A stretch of DNA of 64,000 nt, taken from positions 1-64,000 of the forward strand of contig NZ_NPJJ01000058.1 of assembly GCF_002251385.1 (NCBI RefSeq), read 5' to 3'. This stretch comes from Prevotella sp. P5-108. GTDB lineage: Bacteria; Bacteroidota; Bacteroidia; Bacteroidales; Bacteroidaceae. The position numbers and the translations under genes were made by a program. Below the pieces are notes generated by a model. It saw only the letters and a program-made list of their open reading frames with translations, did no database searches and was not told the DNA's origin. Positions 25,866 to 34,350 of the stretch are shown one piece after another. Positions within the stretch are counted from its first letter, which is position 1; each line of letters begins with the position of its first letter.

Positions 25866-26933
25866 TTATACTGATGGGGTGATAATTAGCCTCCAAGAAT
25901 TATCTTTCTCTGTACGAGCTATATAGCCTTTGTCTGTAAGGAGTCGCAATTGCTTATTTACCGCTGTAAGACTGATACCGGCAGCCTCTGCCAATTGAGG
26001 TATAGTGCTATTCGGCTGCTCATACATGCGATTCAGTATTATGCTGGTGGTTGCACTACGGAATTTTACACGTTCGCCATCAAACCACCATACATTATCT
26101 CCGCGCTCAGTCAGGAACTGTATGTCGTATGATACCTCGTCAATAAAGAGATTCGCAAAATAAGTAAGAAACTGTTGGATGTCACGCTTTGAAGCATATG
26201 CGCCAAGTGAAGGTGCTGCACCGACAGTCAGGTCTGTACGATGCAATGCCTCTAAATATTCTTTTTTCTTACGGCTACGCACTACTATCATAGGGTAATC
26301 ATGGCGAGTGAGGATGTAATTGACCATCAATCGAGCAATACGTCCATTGCCATCTTCAAATGGATGAATACGAATGTAGCGATAGTGGAATATTGCGGCA
26401 AGCTCTATTGGAGTGAACTTTCCCGATCTTTCTGCATCGTTGTACCAATCTACCAAATCGCTCATCAAAGCAGGAGTCTCTTCAGGCGTTGCATACTCGA
26501 ATTGGTCACCATAACGAGTAATGACGGAATTGGGACGAGTTTTGTATTGCCCGGCATGAATGACGTAGCTCGTCTGAACACCTCCAGGCAGTGTGCGATA
26601 TACTGTGTAATCCTCACGCAAGAGGGTCTTATGTAATGTTCGTATAAAATGCTGCGTCAAAGGAGTCTCTTTAAGTAGAGCCTCCTCCTTCATCATTTTT
26701 AGACCAACATTGCTGGCAGTCATTTCGTGTACATCACGAACATCAGCCTCGCCAACAATCTTTCCGAACATGAGCAAGATCTCTGTCTGTCCATAAGTCA
26801 GTGTATTACCCTCAATGTGGTTGCTGTTATAGTTGAAATCAATTGTGAATCGACGGCTAAGCATCTCTCTGTCTCTATCAGACAAAGGCTGCAAAGCGTT
26901 CCACTCATTCATTACATCTTCTATTTTTTTCAT
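25866..26933 (-). CDS. Fic family AMP transferase with C-terminal winged helix
   Basis: Protein of 355 aa. The catalytic loop HPFEDGNGRIAR (about residues 190-201) is complete. An N-terminal NSNHIEGNT segment (about 36-44) matches the inhibitory helix with its Glu, so activity is self-restrained. The C-terminal 65 residues form a winged helix (IPQLAEAAGISLTAVNKQLRLL). Fic enzymes transfer AMP to hydroxyl side chains of targets. The DNA-binding domain and two palindromes just upstream of the gene suggest autoregulation. No separate antitoxin gene beside it. Confidence 0.93.
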   Translation of the reverse strand: MKKIEDVMNEWNALQPLSDRDREMLSRRFTIDFNYNSNHIEGNTLTYGQTEILLMFGKIVGEADVRDVHEMTASNVGLKMMKEEALLKETPLTQHFIRTLHKTLLREDYTVYRTLPGGVQTSYVIHAGQYKTRPNSVITRYGDQFEYATPEETPALMSDLVDWYNDAERSGKFTPIELAAIFHYRYIRIHPFEDGNGRIARLMVNYILTRHDYPMIVVRSRKKKEYLEALHRTDLTVGAAPSLGAYASKRDIQQFLTYFANLFIDEVSYDIQFLTERGDNVWWFDGERVKFRSATTSIILNRMYEQPNSTIPQLAEAAGISLTAVNKQLRLLTDKGYIARTEKDNSWRLIITPSV

Positions 26934-26962
26934 ATATGCGCTTTTTGCAAGAAATCACATTA

Positions 26963-26985
26963 AAAGGTGTATGTCATCAACCTTT
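26963..26985. promoter_or_regulatory. Palindromic operator 1 of fic
   Basis: AAAGGT, 11 bp, ACCTTT, lying between the fic start codon and a minus-strand TAACTTTA -7-like box near 26991-26998. Confidence 0.65.
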
Positions 26986-27039
26986 ATCGGGTGTAAAGTT
27001 ACAAAAATTTCCCTCAAACAATAGCAATATAACACATAA

Positions 27040-27062
27040 AAAGGTGTATTCTAATAACCTTT
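27040..27062. promoter_or_regulatory. Palindromic operator 2 of fic
   Basis: AAAGGT, 11 bp, ACCTTT, same half-sites and spacing as operator 1, 77 bp further upstream. The following 27063-27397 is AT-rich with no gene seen. Confidence 0.65.
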
Positions 27063-27397
27063 TTTAGCATTATTCGTTATTCTTGTGCTATTTCATCCGG
27101 CATTTTTGTGGTACTTTGTTTTGGTGATGCAATGTATCGTGCGTGTGCGTATATATTATAATGAGTAATCTGACAAAACAAGATTTTCATATTTGCTATC
27201 CATAGATAACAATACACAAATCTATATACCTTCTGCTGAATATACTATTCGTTTTATTGTTTCCTATTTCAGTTTGCCTTAACTGCCCTTAATAGATTTC
27301 CAAAACGTTCACGTGTGTCTGTATATTACTGATACACTATACTGTTTATATTCGATAGGTGGGGGGTATAGGAACCATTGGGCTGTCGGCTCTCGGC

Positions 27398-28573
27398 TTA
27401 CTGCCGTTTCGACAGACCGTCGCGCCACGCCGTAGGGGTACATCCCTCCTTGGCTTTGAAGATGCGGTAGAGCTGGGTGCGCGCAGAGAAACCACACTCG
27501 GCAGAGATGGCGTCGTTGCTATAGTCAGGATATTCGCGCATCATATCCTTCGCCACCTGAAAACGTATTCCGCTAAGCCATACGCGGAAGGTGCTGTGCT
27601 GACACTGGTCAAAATACTGGGTGAGGTCCCTCTTAGAGATGCCCACGCTGCGCGAGAGGGTCAGCAGGTTGGCTGCGCTGTCCTTGTAGCCCATGTTGGC
27701 ACACCAGTCGTCGAGCCGCTGCTGGATAAGGGTGCATCGCTCGGCAGAGAGCATAGCATGCCGGTCGTCGGCAATGGTCTCGCCCGCCACGGTCTTCTCC
27801 ACAGCCACCGTCTGGGTCTTCTCCACAGCCACGGCGACAGCCTCTGGCTCAGCGTCTTTCTCCTCCTCGCTGTCCAAGAGTTCGTCGGTGGGCACATAGC
27901 TGTTGCCGAGCGAGATGAAGTTGACGATAAAGAACAGGAAGGCCAGCAGCCCCAGCGGGCCTATTATATATAATAAGGTGGTGGAAAGGATGGCTGCCGG
28001 TATGGCAAGCGCAGACACGCAGACGATGAAGACGCTGGCTCGCGAGTAGCGCACGTAGGGCATTATGTCAGAGGCTGCCATCGTCTCCAGCATGCGCCGG
28101 CGACGCAACATCTCGCGCAGGATGACACCCACGCAGTACACGTTGCCGATGACATAGAAGAAGAGCATGACGTAGAGCCACAGCCCGATGTGGAAGCTGC
28201 CCGCACGCCAATAGCCGATGCCGAAGACAGCCAGGATAATCAGGTAGATAGCCGAGCAAACCACCGTCATGCGGCGGCTGAACAGCTGTGTCGCCTCGAC
28301 ATTGTATATAGCCTTGGAAATCAGCATGAAGCACGGCGTGTAGACCAGCATGTTGACCACAGCCCCGAGGTCGTCGCCCGTGACCCTGATTTTCATCACC
28401 ATCTGCAGCAGATAGTGTGCGCCCAATACCAGTAACGCCAGAAACAGCATCCACCGCGACCGCTCAAAACGACGGTTGCGCCAGTGCACATGCAGACTGC
28501 TGAGCCCGAGATAACCAGCGCTCATCAGCATGAAGACGAAGCAGGCGAACTGAAGTAGATATAGTTTGTCCAT
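27398..28573 (-). CDS. Membrane-embedded AraC-family regulator
   Basis: Protein of 391 aa from the ATG at 28573 (an in-frame start at 28618 adds 15 residues). About seven membrane segments fill residues 1-235, then an acidic/Val-Glu linker with repeated VAVEKT, then an AraC-type double helix-turn-helix (about 290-390; LTLSRSVGISKRDLTQYFDQ and SNDAISAECGFSARTQLYR). Such 7TM-AraC fusions in Bacteroidetes sense an envelope signal. Divergent from the gene at 28882; target unknown. Confidence 0.85.
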   Translation of the reverse strand: MDKLYLLQFACFVFMLMSAGYLGLSSLHVHWRNRRFERSRWMLFLALLVLGAHYLLQMVMKIRVTGDDLGAVVNMLVYTPCFMLISKAIYNVEATQLFSRRMTVVCSAIYLIILAVFGIGYWRAGSFHIGLWLYVMLFFYVIGNVYCVGVILREMLRRRRMLETMAASDIMPYVRYSRASVFIVCVSALAIPAAILSTTLLYIIGPLGLLAFLFFIVNFISLGNSYVPTDELLDSEEEKDAEPEAVAVAVEKTQTVAVEKTVAGETIADDRHAMLSAERCTLIQQRLDDWCANMGYKDSAANLLTLSRSVGISKRDLTQYFDQCQHSTFRVWLSGIRFQVAKDMMREYPDYSNDAISAECGFSARTQLYRIFKAKEGCTPTAWRDGLSKRQ

Positions 28574-28881
28574 GTTACCTATGTAGTTAATTAAGTCATT
28601 CTTTATATGTCCCAACATGCAAAATTAGAAAAAACAACCCAAACAGCCATCGCAAATGACCATTTATTTTTAATGTTTTCGGCAAACCTGGCTCTCGGGC
28701 GATACCTTGCAGCCGCGAGTTGATGACAAATACGAGTGTAATCGTAAAAATCGCCATAAAGGAACGCCCAAAAACAAATAACAGGCTCATTTCTATCGCA
28801 ATTCAGTCCAAAATGATTACCTTTACATCCAAATACAAACCATCACACCCTGCCAATGGCAACTTTATAAGTTACAACACT

Positions 28882-29865
28882 ATGAAACAATTACTATCCC
28901 TACTCCTTCTCATGACCCCGTGCATGATTACTGCCCAGGTGAAAGTAATCCCAGGTGACACTTTGCCCTCGGAAAGAAAGCCTGTGTATCAGTACGACTC
29001 TACTGACATTTCTACCATCCACCCTGAAAAGTATATCGGGCAGAAGGTAATACTGTATCAGAACAAGGGAGTATTGCGGTATGGATGGGACAACAAAACC
29101 TATGATGCCCCATTGTTTACATATTTCGAGATAACCGGGTTCAAGGCACCACAGACTTTTCAAATGAAGAGATGTGACAATGGTGATGAATGTAGCTTTG
29201 ATTTCTTCGGCAGTGGCGTCAAACCTGTTATGGCTGTTGGATATTATGAATCTATTGCCAAGGCAAGAGACAAGAGTCGATGGATAATAGAAGGCAAAGA
29301 TGGAGTCTGGCAGATTGTCGACACTTGGCTTGGTGAAGGTGGCATCCGACATAAACTCAAGATGGTCGGAGACACACTATCCATAAGCCTCCATACGCTA
29401 TGGGGGCAAAAGAGCTATGCCCACTATGTAGACATGATGGACAGATATCGCAACAACGAATGGGTCGTAGACGAGAACAACAGCTATGGGCGGGTTGATA
29501 CGATAAAAGTCATCAACGGTACCCCTTATCTGGTATTCAAGGACGGCAGAAACAAGACATATACATTTGATATGAGCAGAGCACAAGGTCGTCATTACAT
29601 CAGTATTGGTGACTTGCCATTCTTTACAAAATCAGATGGCGTCAAGTATGCTCACAAATACGGCATTACCCGATGGAAACAGATTCTTAGTGGTGACGTA
29701 AAGATAGGTTTTACCAAAGAGATGGTAGCATTATCAATAGGTTATCCCAACCAGTCGGCGTCAAAGACCAACGCCTACGATGACATGGACATTTGGGAGT
29801 ACGGCACAGGATTGGAAACCATCGTATTCAAGAACGGCAAGGTTTGTGAGATATGGAACAAATAA
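28882..29865 (+). CDS. Secreted protein with BamE/SmpA-like C-terminus
   Basis: Protein of 327 aa from the ATG at 28882, chosen because it opens a clean signal peptide (LLSLLLLMTPCMITAQ); upstream in-frame starts add 54 basic residues. The last 60 residues (IGFTKEMVALSIGYPNQ, then WEYGTG and FKNGKVCEIW) match the SmpA/OmlA (BamE) pattern of KxxVxxxxGxP and a final beta strand. The centre contains several Trp-rich strands with no domain call. Envelope protein of unknown role. Confidence 0.75.
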   Translation: MKQLLSLLLLMTPCMITAQVKVIPGDTLPSERKPVYQYDSTDISTIHPEKYIGQKVILYQNKGVLRYGWDNKTYDAPLFTYFEITGFKAPQTFQMKRCDNGDECSFDFFGSGVKPVMAVGYYESIAKARDKSRWIIEGKDGVWQIVDTWLGEGGIRHKLKMVGDTLSISLHTLWGQKSYAHYVDMMDRYRNNEWVVDENNSYGRVDTIKVINGTPYLVFKDGRNKTYTFDMSRAQGRHYISIGDLPFFTKSDGVKYAHKYGITRWKQILSGDVKIGFTKEMVALSIGYPNQSASKTNAYDDMDIWEYGTGLETIVFKNGKVCEIWNK

Positions 29866-30041
29866 TGTAAGGGCAACTCATCGTTCGATGCCACGCCTTT
29901 CTGCACGCTCAACGCAGTGCTATTGGCAGCCCATACACACAACCAAGCCACCCCTCCACCGCCTACATCCCTTGCCAATGGGCGGCAGCGCATCCCTCTG
30001 GAATGGGAAACCGTCGAGAGCGGCATCGGCGGTAGCGCCCA

Positions 30042-30075
30042 TGCAAAAGGGCACAGTCTCATGACCATGCCCTTT
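30042..30075. terminator. Bidirectional terminator
   Basis: AAAAGGGCA pairs with TGCCCTTTT across a loop of about 15 nt, between the convergent genes at 28882 and 30100. Confidence 0.7.
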
Positions 30076-30099
30076 TCCATTATTCTTAAAGCGGTTATC

Positions 30100-31638
30100 C
30101 TACTTCTCCTTCTTCATACGCAGCTCGTAGAGGTCTTTGCGACGGTCGCGCAGATTGCGCACGCTGCCATAGGTATGCAGCTCGTTGAGCAGCGTCAGGT
30201 CACAGTCGGCCACCAGTATCTGCTCCGTGCCAGGCGTAGCCATGGCTCCCTTACCGTCGGTGGGGAAGGCAAAGTCGCAGGGGGTAAACACAGCCGACTG
30301 AGCATACTGGATGTCCATGTTGTGCACACGGGGCAGGTTGCCCACACTACCCGCAATGGCGACATAACACTCGTTCTCCACGGCGCGAGCCTGGGCACAG
30401 ACCTTCACACGCGCATAGGCATTCTGCGTATCGGTGTTGAAGGGCACGAAGAGTATCTGCATGCCCTCCTCGGCCATGAGGCGCGAGAGTTCGGGGAACT
30501 CTACATCGTAGCAGATTAGGATGCCGATGCGGCCACAGTCGGTGTCAAAGGTCTTGACCTCGTCGCCGCGGCTCAAGCCCCAGCTCTTCTGCTCGTCGGG
30601 AGTCACATGTATCTTCTCATACATGTCATACGAACCGTCACGGCGGCAGAGGAAGCCCACATTGTAGAGACCGCCGTCGGCCTTGACAAAGGGCATACTG
30701 CCGGTGATGATGTTGATGTTGTAACTGATGGCAAGCTCGACGAAGCGGTCGCGTATCTTCTCGGTATACTGCGCCAGTCCGCGTATGGACTGCGCCTCGC
30801 CCATATCATTGAAGCGCGCCATAAGGGGTGCGTTGAAGTATTCAGGGAAGAGCACGAAGTCGCTCTTGTAGTCGCTCACCGAGTCGACGAAGAACTCCAC
30901 CTGCTCGAAGAGGTCGTCCAGATCCTTGTAGGGACGCATCTGCCACTGCACCAGACCCAGTCTCACCGTAGGCCGTTTCTCCACATACGAGTCGGTGGCA
31001 GGCTGGTAGTAGATGTTGTCCCACTGGAGCAGCGTGGCACAGTGCTTGGACTCCTCGTCATTGGGCAGATAGTTGCGGATGACGCGGCGCACGTGGAAAT
31101 CATTGGACAACTGGAACGTAAGCACCGGGTCGTAGATCTCGCGCGAACGTACCTTCTCTATATATTCCTTCGGGCGCATGGTGTCGGCATACTTGTAGTA
31201 GTTGGGTATGCGACCGCCAAACATAATGGCCTTCAGATTGAGCTTCTCACAGAGTTCCTTGCGGTATTCATACATGCGGCGTCCGAGTCGCAGCCCGCGA
31301 TAGTCAGGATGGATAAACACCTCGATGCCGTAGAGGATGTTGCCTTGCGGGTTGTGGGTGTTGAAGGTCTCGTTGCCCGTCACCTTGGCATAGGTGTGGT
31401 CGCCCTTTACCATATTATAGTCTACGATAATCGAGAGGGCACAGCCTACAATCTTGTCGTCGACCACTATCACCACCTGACCCTCGGGGAAGATGGTAAT
31501 GAGCGTCTTGATCTGCTCGTGGGTCCAGAAGACATCGTGGTCGGCATAGATGCGCTTGAACGATTTGGCCAGCTGGTCATAGTCTTCCATACGCAGGTTG
31601 CGCAGTTCCACTTTATTGATTTTGTGAGTCGTTTCCAT
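30100..31638 (-). CDS. Bifunctional GNAT acetyltransferase / carbon-nitrogen hydrolase
   Basis: Protein of 512 aa from the ATG at 31638. Residues 1-200 are a GNAT domain (LRNLRMEDYDQLAKSF, then HPDYRGLRLGRRMYEYR for acetyl-CoA). Residues about 220-510 are a nitrilase-superfamily domain with the Glu-Lys-Cys triad in FPEYFNAP, YEKIHVTP and ILICYDVEFPE. This fusion is widespread in Bacteroidetes; the substrate is not known. A minus-strand TACTTTTG box lies at 31673-31680. Sequence upstream of 31638 in the same frame is not coding. Confidence 0.93.
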   Translation of the reverse strand: METTHKINKVELRNLRMEDYDQLAKSFKRIYADHDVFWTHEQIKTLITIFPEGQVVIVVDDKIVGCALSIIVDYNMVKGDHTYAKVTGNETFNTHNPQGNILYGIEVFIHPDYRGLRLGRRMYEYRKELCEKLNLKAIMFGGRIPNYYKYADTMRPKEYIEKVRSREIYDPVLTFQLSNDFHVRRVIRNYLPNDEESKHCATLLQWDNIYYQPATDSYVEKRPTVRLGLVQWQMRPYKDLDDLFEQVEFFVDSVSDYKSDFVLFPEYFNAPLMARFNDMGEAQSIRGLAQYTEKIRDRFVELAISYNINIITGSMPFVKADGGLYNVGFLCRRDGSYDMYEKIHVTPDEQKSWGLSRGDEVKTFDTDCGRIGILICYDVEFPELSRLMAEEGMQILFVPFNTDTQNAYARVKVCAQARAVENECYVAIAGSVGNLPRVHNMDIQYAQSAVFTPCDFAFPTDGKGAMATPGTEQILVADCDLTLLNELHTYGSVRNLRDRRKDLYELRMKKEK

Positions 31639-31752
31639 AAAAACACTATTTACCTTGATGATATTAACGGTGCAAAAGTAGCAAAAAACCACCACATATA
31701 TCGCAATTTCAATGGTTTTAACGCCCGTCGGGGTTATTTTTGGACGTTTATA

Positions 31753-31783
31753 TTGGCTGTTAGTGGGTTTTTGCGTAACTTTG
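31753..31783 (+). promoter_or_regulatory. Promoter of the GH78 gene
   Basis: TTG at 31753-31755 and TAACTTTG at 31776-31783, 20 bp apart, 30 bp before the start codon. Confidence 0.7.
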
Positions 31784-31813
31784 CATCCATCAACTACCAC
31801 TAAGACCACCACT

Positions 31814-33571
31814 ATGCATCGCATCGTTATCCTGCTATCCACCCTCTGCTGCGCCGTCACGCTGATGGCCCAGCCCGCTCTTCCCCCCGTTTTCGCCCAG
31901 ACCGACGCCGCCCGCATGCGCGCCGACGCCATCACGCGTGTCTACCTCGCCCCGGTGAGGGTGATGCAGAGCCACGGCGCCACCCGCCCCGACGTGCTCA
32001 CCCGCATCACCAACGGCCAGACCGAACTGGGCCGCAACGGCATGTGCCTGCTCTCTAATGCCGAGGGCGACACCGCCTCTATCACGCTCGACTATGGGCG
32101 CGAGCTCCACGGCGGACTCCGCCTCACCCTGGGCAGCAGCAGCCGCCCCGAGCCTTCGCTCGTGCGCATACGCTTCGGCGAGTCGGTGCAGGAGTGTATG
32201 AGCGACACCCGCAACACCAAGCCCTGCGTGGGCTATTCCACCGACGACCACGCCAAGCGCGACATCGTGGTCGAGATACCACGCGACGGACAGATGGAGA
32301 TAGGCAACACGGGCTTCCGATTTGTGCGCATCGACCTGCTGCGCACCGGCGTCACCGTAGCCGTCAAGGAGGCTGCCGCCATCTTCCGCTATCGCGACCT
32401 CCCCTACGTGGGTTCGTTCAGTTGCAGCGACAGCAGGCTCGACTCTATCTGGCTCACAGGAGCCTACACCGTACAGCTGTGCATGCAGGAGTTTCTCTGG
32501 GATGGCATCAAGCGCGACCGCCTGGTGTGGATAGGCGACATGCACCCTGAGGTGGCCACCATCAACGCCGTCTTCGGCTACTCCGACGTGGTGCCGAGGT
32601 CGCTCGACTTCGCCTGCAGTGAGTTCCAGCTGCCCCGCTGGCTCAACAACATTCCCGCCTATTCGCTCTGGTATCTCATCATACAGCACGACTGGTGGAT
32701 GCACCATGCCGACAGAGCGCTGCTGGAGCGCCACCGCGACTATATCACCCAGCTCGTAGACCAGATAGACCTTACGGTCGACAGCGTGGGCCGCTTCCGC
32801 GCCAACGTCTTCCTCGACTGGCCGTCGAGTGCCGACAAGGCGGGCGTGCGCATCGGCGTCCAGGCACTCACGGTGTGGAGCATGGATGCCGCAGCCAAGC
32901 TCTGCCGCATCCTCGGCGACTCGGCACGAGAGGACAAGTGTCGCGCCGTGGCCCGACGCATCAGCAGCCACATCGCCACCCCCAAAAAGCTGCGGCAGGC
33001 GGCTGCGCTCATGGTGATAGCGGGCTGCATGGACGCCGGCGACATGGCTGAGCGCTATATGCACGGCATCGACGGCTTCTCCACCTTCTATGGCTACTAT
33101 ATGCTCGAAGCCCTGGCACGCGCGGGCCGCTACGACGACGCGCTCGACGCCATCAGCCGATACTGGGGCGGCATGCTCGACCTCGGAGCCACCACCTTCT
33201 GGGAAGACTATGACCCGGCGTGGGGCAGCAATGCCAACCGCATCGACGAGATAGGCGACCCCGCGCGCAAGAATGTACATGGCGACTTCGGAGCCTACTG
33301 CTACCCGGGCTTCCGTGGCAGTCTGTGTCATGGCTGGGCTTCAGGTCCCACCGCCTGGCTGTCGCGCCACGTGCTGGGGTTTGAGGTAGTCCAACCGGGT
33401 TGCCGCGCCCTGCGCATACGACCGCATCTGGGTCATCTCGACTGGGCCGAGGGCTCCTACCCCACCCCCTATGGCGCCGTCAAGGTAAGGCACGAGCGCA
33501 CCGCCGGCGGCCACATCAAGACCACCATCCTCGCCAAGCCGCGCGGCGTCAAGGTCATCACCGACAGATAA
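31814..33571 (+). CDS. GH78-type alpha-L-rhamnosidase-like glycoside hydrolase
   Basis: Protein of 585 aa with a signal peptide (to VTLMAQ). Beta-sandwich region first, then the (alpha/alpha)6 barrel with the family block WDGIKRDRLVWIGDMHPE (about residues 228-245), which contains the acidic residues used in GH78, and a C-terminal beta domain (YPTPYGAVKV). Secreted, probably periplasmic. It would release terminal rhamnose from glycans. It stands alone, with no SusC/D pair in view, so substrate supply is unclear. Confidence 0.85.
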   Translation: MHRIVILLSTLCCAVTLMAQPALPPVFAQTDAARMRADAITRVYLAPVRVMQSHGATRPDVLTRITNGQTELGRNGMCLLSNAEGDTASITLDYGRELHGGLRLTLGSSSRPEPSLVRIRFGESVQECMSDTRNTKPCVGYSTDDHAKRDIVVEIPRDGQMEIGNTGFRFVRIDLLRTGVTVAVKEAAAIFRYRDLPYVGSFSCSDSRLDSIWLTGAYTVQLCMQEFLWDGIKRDRLVWIGDMHPEVATINAVFGYSDVVPRSLDFACSEFQLPRWLNNIPAYSLWYLIIQHDWWMHHADRALLERHRDYITQLVDQIDLTVDSVGRFRANVFLDWPSSADKAGVRIGVQALTVWSMDAAAKLCRILGDSAREDKCRAVARRISSHIATPKKLRQAAALMVIAGCMDAGDMAERYMHGIDGFSTFYGYYMLEALARAGRYDDALDAISRYWGGMLDLGATTFWEDYDPAWGSNANRIDEIGDPARKNVHGDFGAYCYPGFRGSLCHGWASGPTAWLSRHVLGFEVVQPGCRALRIRPHLGHLDWAEGSYPTPYGAVKVRHERTAGGHIKTTILAKPRGVKVITDR

Positions 33572-33603
33572 GCCCCCACCCCGCTGCCCACCACCGCGGC
33601 AAC

Positions 33604-33762
33604 GCCCGAGACTATCTTGGCAAGAGCCCGAGATCAACTTTACAATGCCCGAGACTATCTTGGCAACGCCCGAGACTAACCTGGCAACTCCCGAGACTAT
33701 CTTGGCAAGAGCCGAGACCAACTTTACAACGCCCGAGACTATCTTGGCAAAAGCCGAGACCA
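33604..33762. repeat. 21-bp tandem repeats after the GH78 gene
   Basis: About eight units of 20-22 bp that begin GCCCGAGAC. Two forms alternate, one ending TATCTTGGCAA and the other CAACTTTACAA. An open frame through them reads PETILAT-type heptads, but the drift in unit length and absence of a start signal argue that it is not a gene. Confidence 0.85.
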
Positions 33763-33765
33763 CCC

Positions 33766-33809
33766 AGAAGCCTGGAGAGATGACATCAGCGCCGTCTCTC
33801 CAGGCTTCT
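33766..33809. terminator. 15-bp hairpin after the 21-bp repeats
   Basis: Perfect 15-bp stem (33766-33780 with 33795-33809) and a 14-nt loop. No long T run. The remaining 33810-34090 shows short repeats (ACGAAAC, CACGAAA) and no gene. Confidence 0.6.
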
Positions 33810-34095
33810 GCTTTGTCCGAGTGCGTCTACATCCTGACGGCAAAGCACGAAATAGTGGTTTCGGGCTTTGCAACGATGATTTCCTACCACGAAACCATGA
33901 AATCAAGCCACGAAACAAGATTATCCGTCATCGCGGGCATGATGGCATTGACTGCGCCGACTTTGGCGACTAAAGCGCTGTCTTTTATAATAAAACCGAC
34001 CGCTGCAGCGCACGCCGCGAAAGTCACAGAAATGGTCTAAGAAGTCACAAATGATAACAATTTATAATTATTTTGATAAAAAAGACGCCGAATTG

Positions 34096-34126
34096 TTTGC
34101 ATTATTGATTTTATTCTTTAACTTTG
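34096..34126 (+). promoter_or_regulatory. Promoter of the leucine operon
   Basis: TTTG at 34096-34099, 19 bp, TAACTTTG at 34119-34126: a full consensus match. The leader peptide starts 29 bp later. Confidence 0.85.
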
Positions 34127-34155
34127 CAATTGGTTAAACGTAATCCATTACACAG

Positions 34156-34236
34156 ATGATGAATACTATTATTATTAGCAGCCTAATTATTCTACAGCCG
34201 ATAGTTGTAGGTGAAGAGGCGTGCGTGGCAACATGA
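34156..34236 (+). CDS. leuL: Leucine operon leader peptide
   Basis: A 26-codon frame, MMNTIIISSLIILQPIVV followed by eight more residues, ending in TGA at 34234-34236. Eleven of its first 18 residues are Ile, Leu or Val, and both Leu codons are CTA, which is scarce in the GC-rich neighbours. It lies between a consensus promoter and a terminator hairpin ahead of leuA. This is the classic layout of attenuation by ribosome stalling. A second ATG at 34159 could serve as start. Confidence 0.8.
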   Translation: MMNTIIISSLIILQPIVVGEEACVAT

Positions 34237-34300
34237 TAATAAAGCATCCATCGAGAGACAGAGCCTTTCCACTTACAAGTGAGAAAGGCTTTTTCATTTT
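34211..34300 (+). promoter_or_regulatory. Attenuator: alternative antiterminator and terminator
   Basis: Terminator: AGCCTTTC at 34262-34269 pairs with GAAAGGCT at 34283-34290, with an inner CACTT/AAGTG stem, then TTTTCATTTT. Antiterminator: GTGAAGAGGC at 34211-34220 can pair with GCCTTTCCAC at 34263-34272 (eight Watson-Crick pairs, one GU, one mismatch), which blocks the terminator. 34211-34220 lies just after the Ile/Val codons, inside the leader gene, so a stalled ribosome would expose it and a finishing ribosome would cover it. Confidence 0.75.
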
Positions 34301-34350
34301 CAGGACAACCCAAACCAACGGTAAAAGCAAGTATAAAAACAAGTAGAGTT

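Noticed and set aside
33645..34040. 131-aa open frame with PETILAT heptads
   Set aside because: Generated by 21-bp tandem repeats; no start site and the unit length is not constant.
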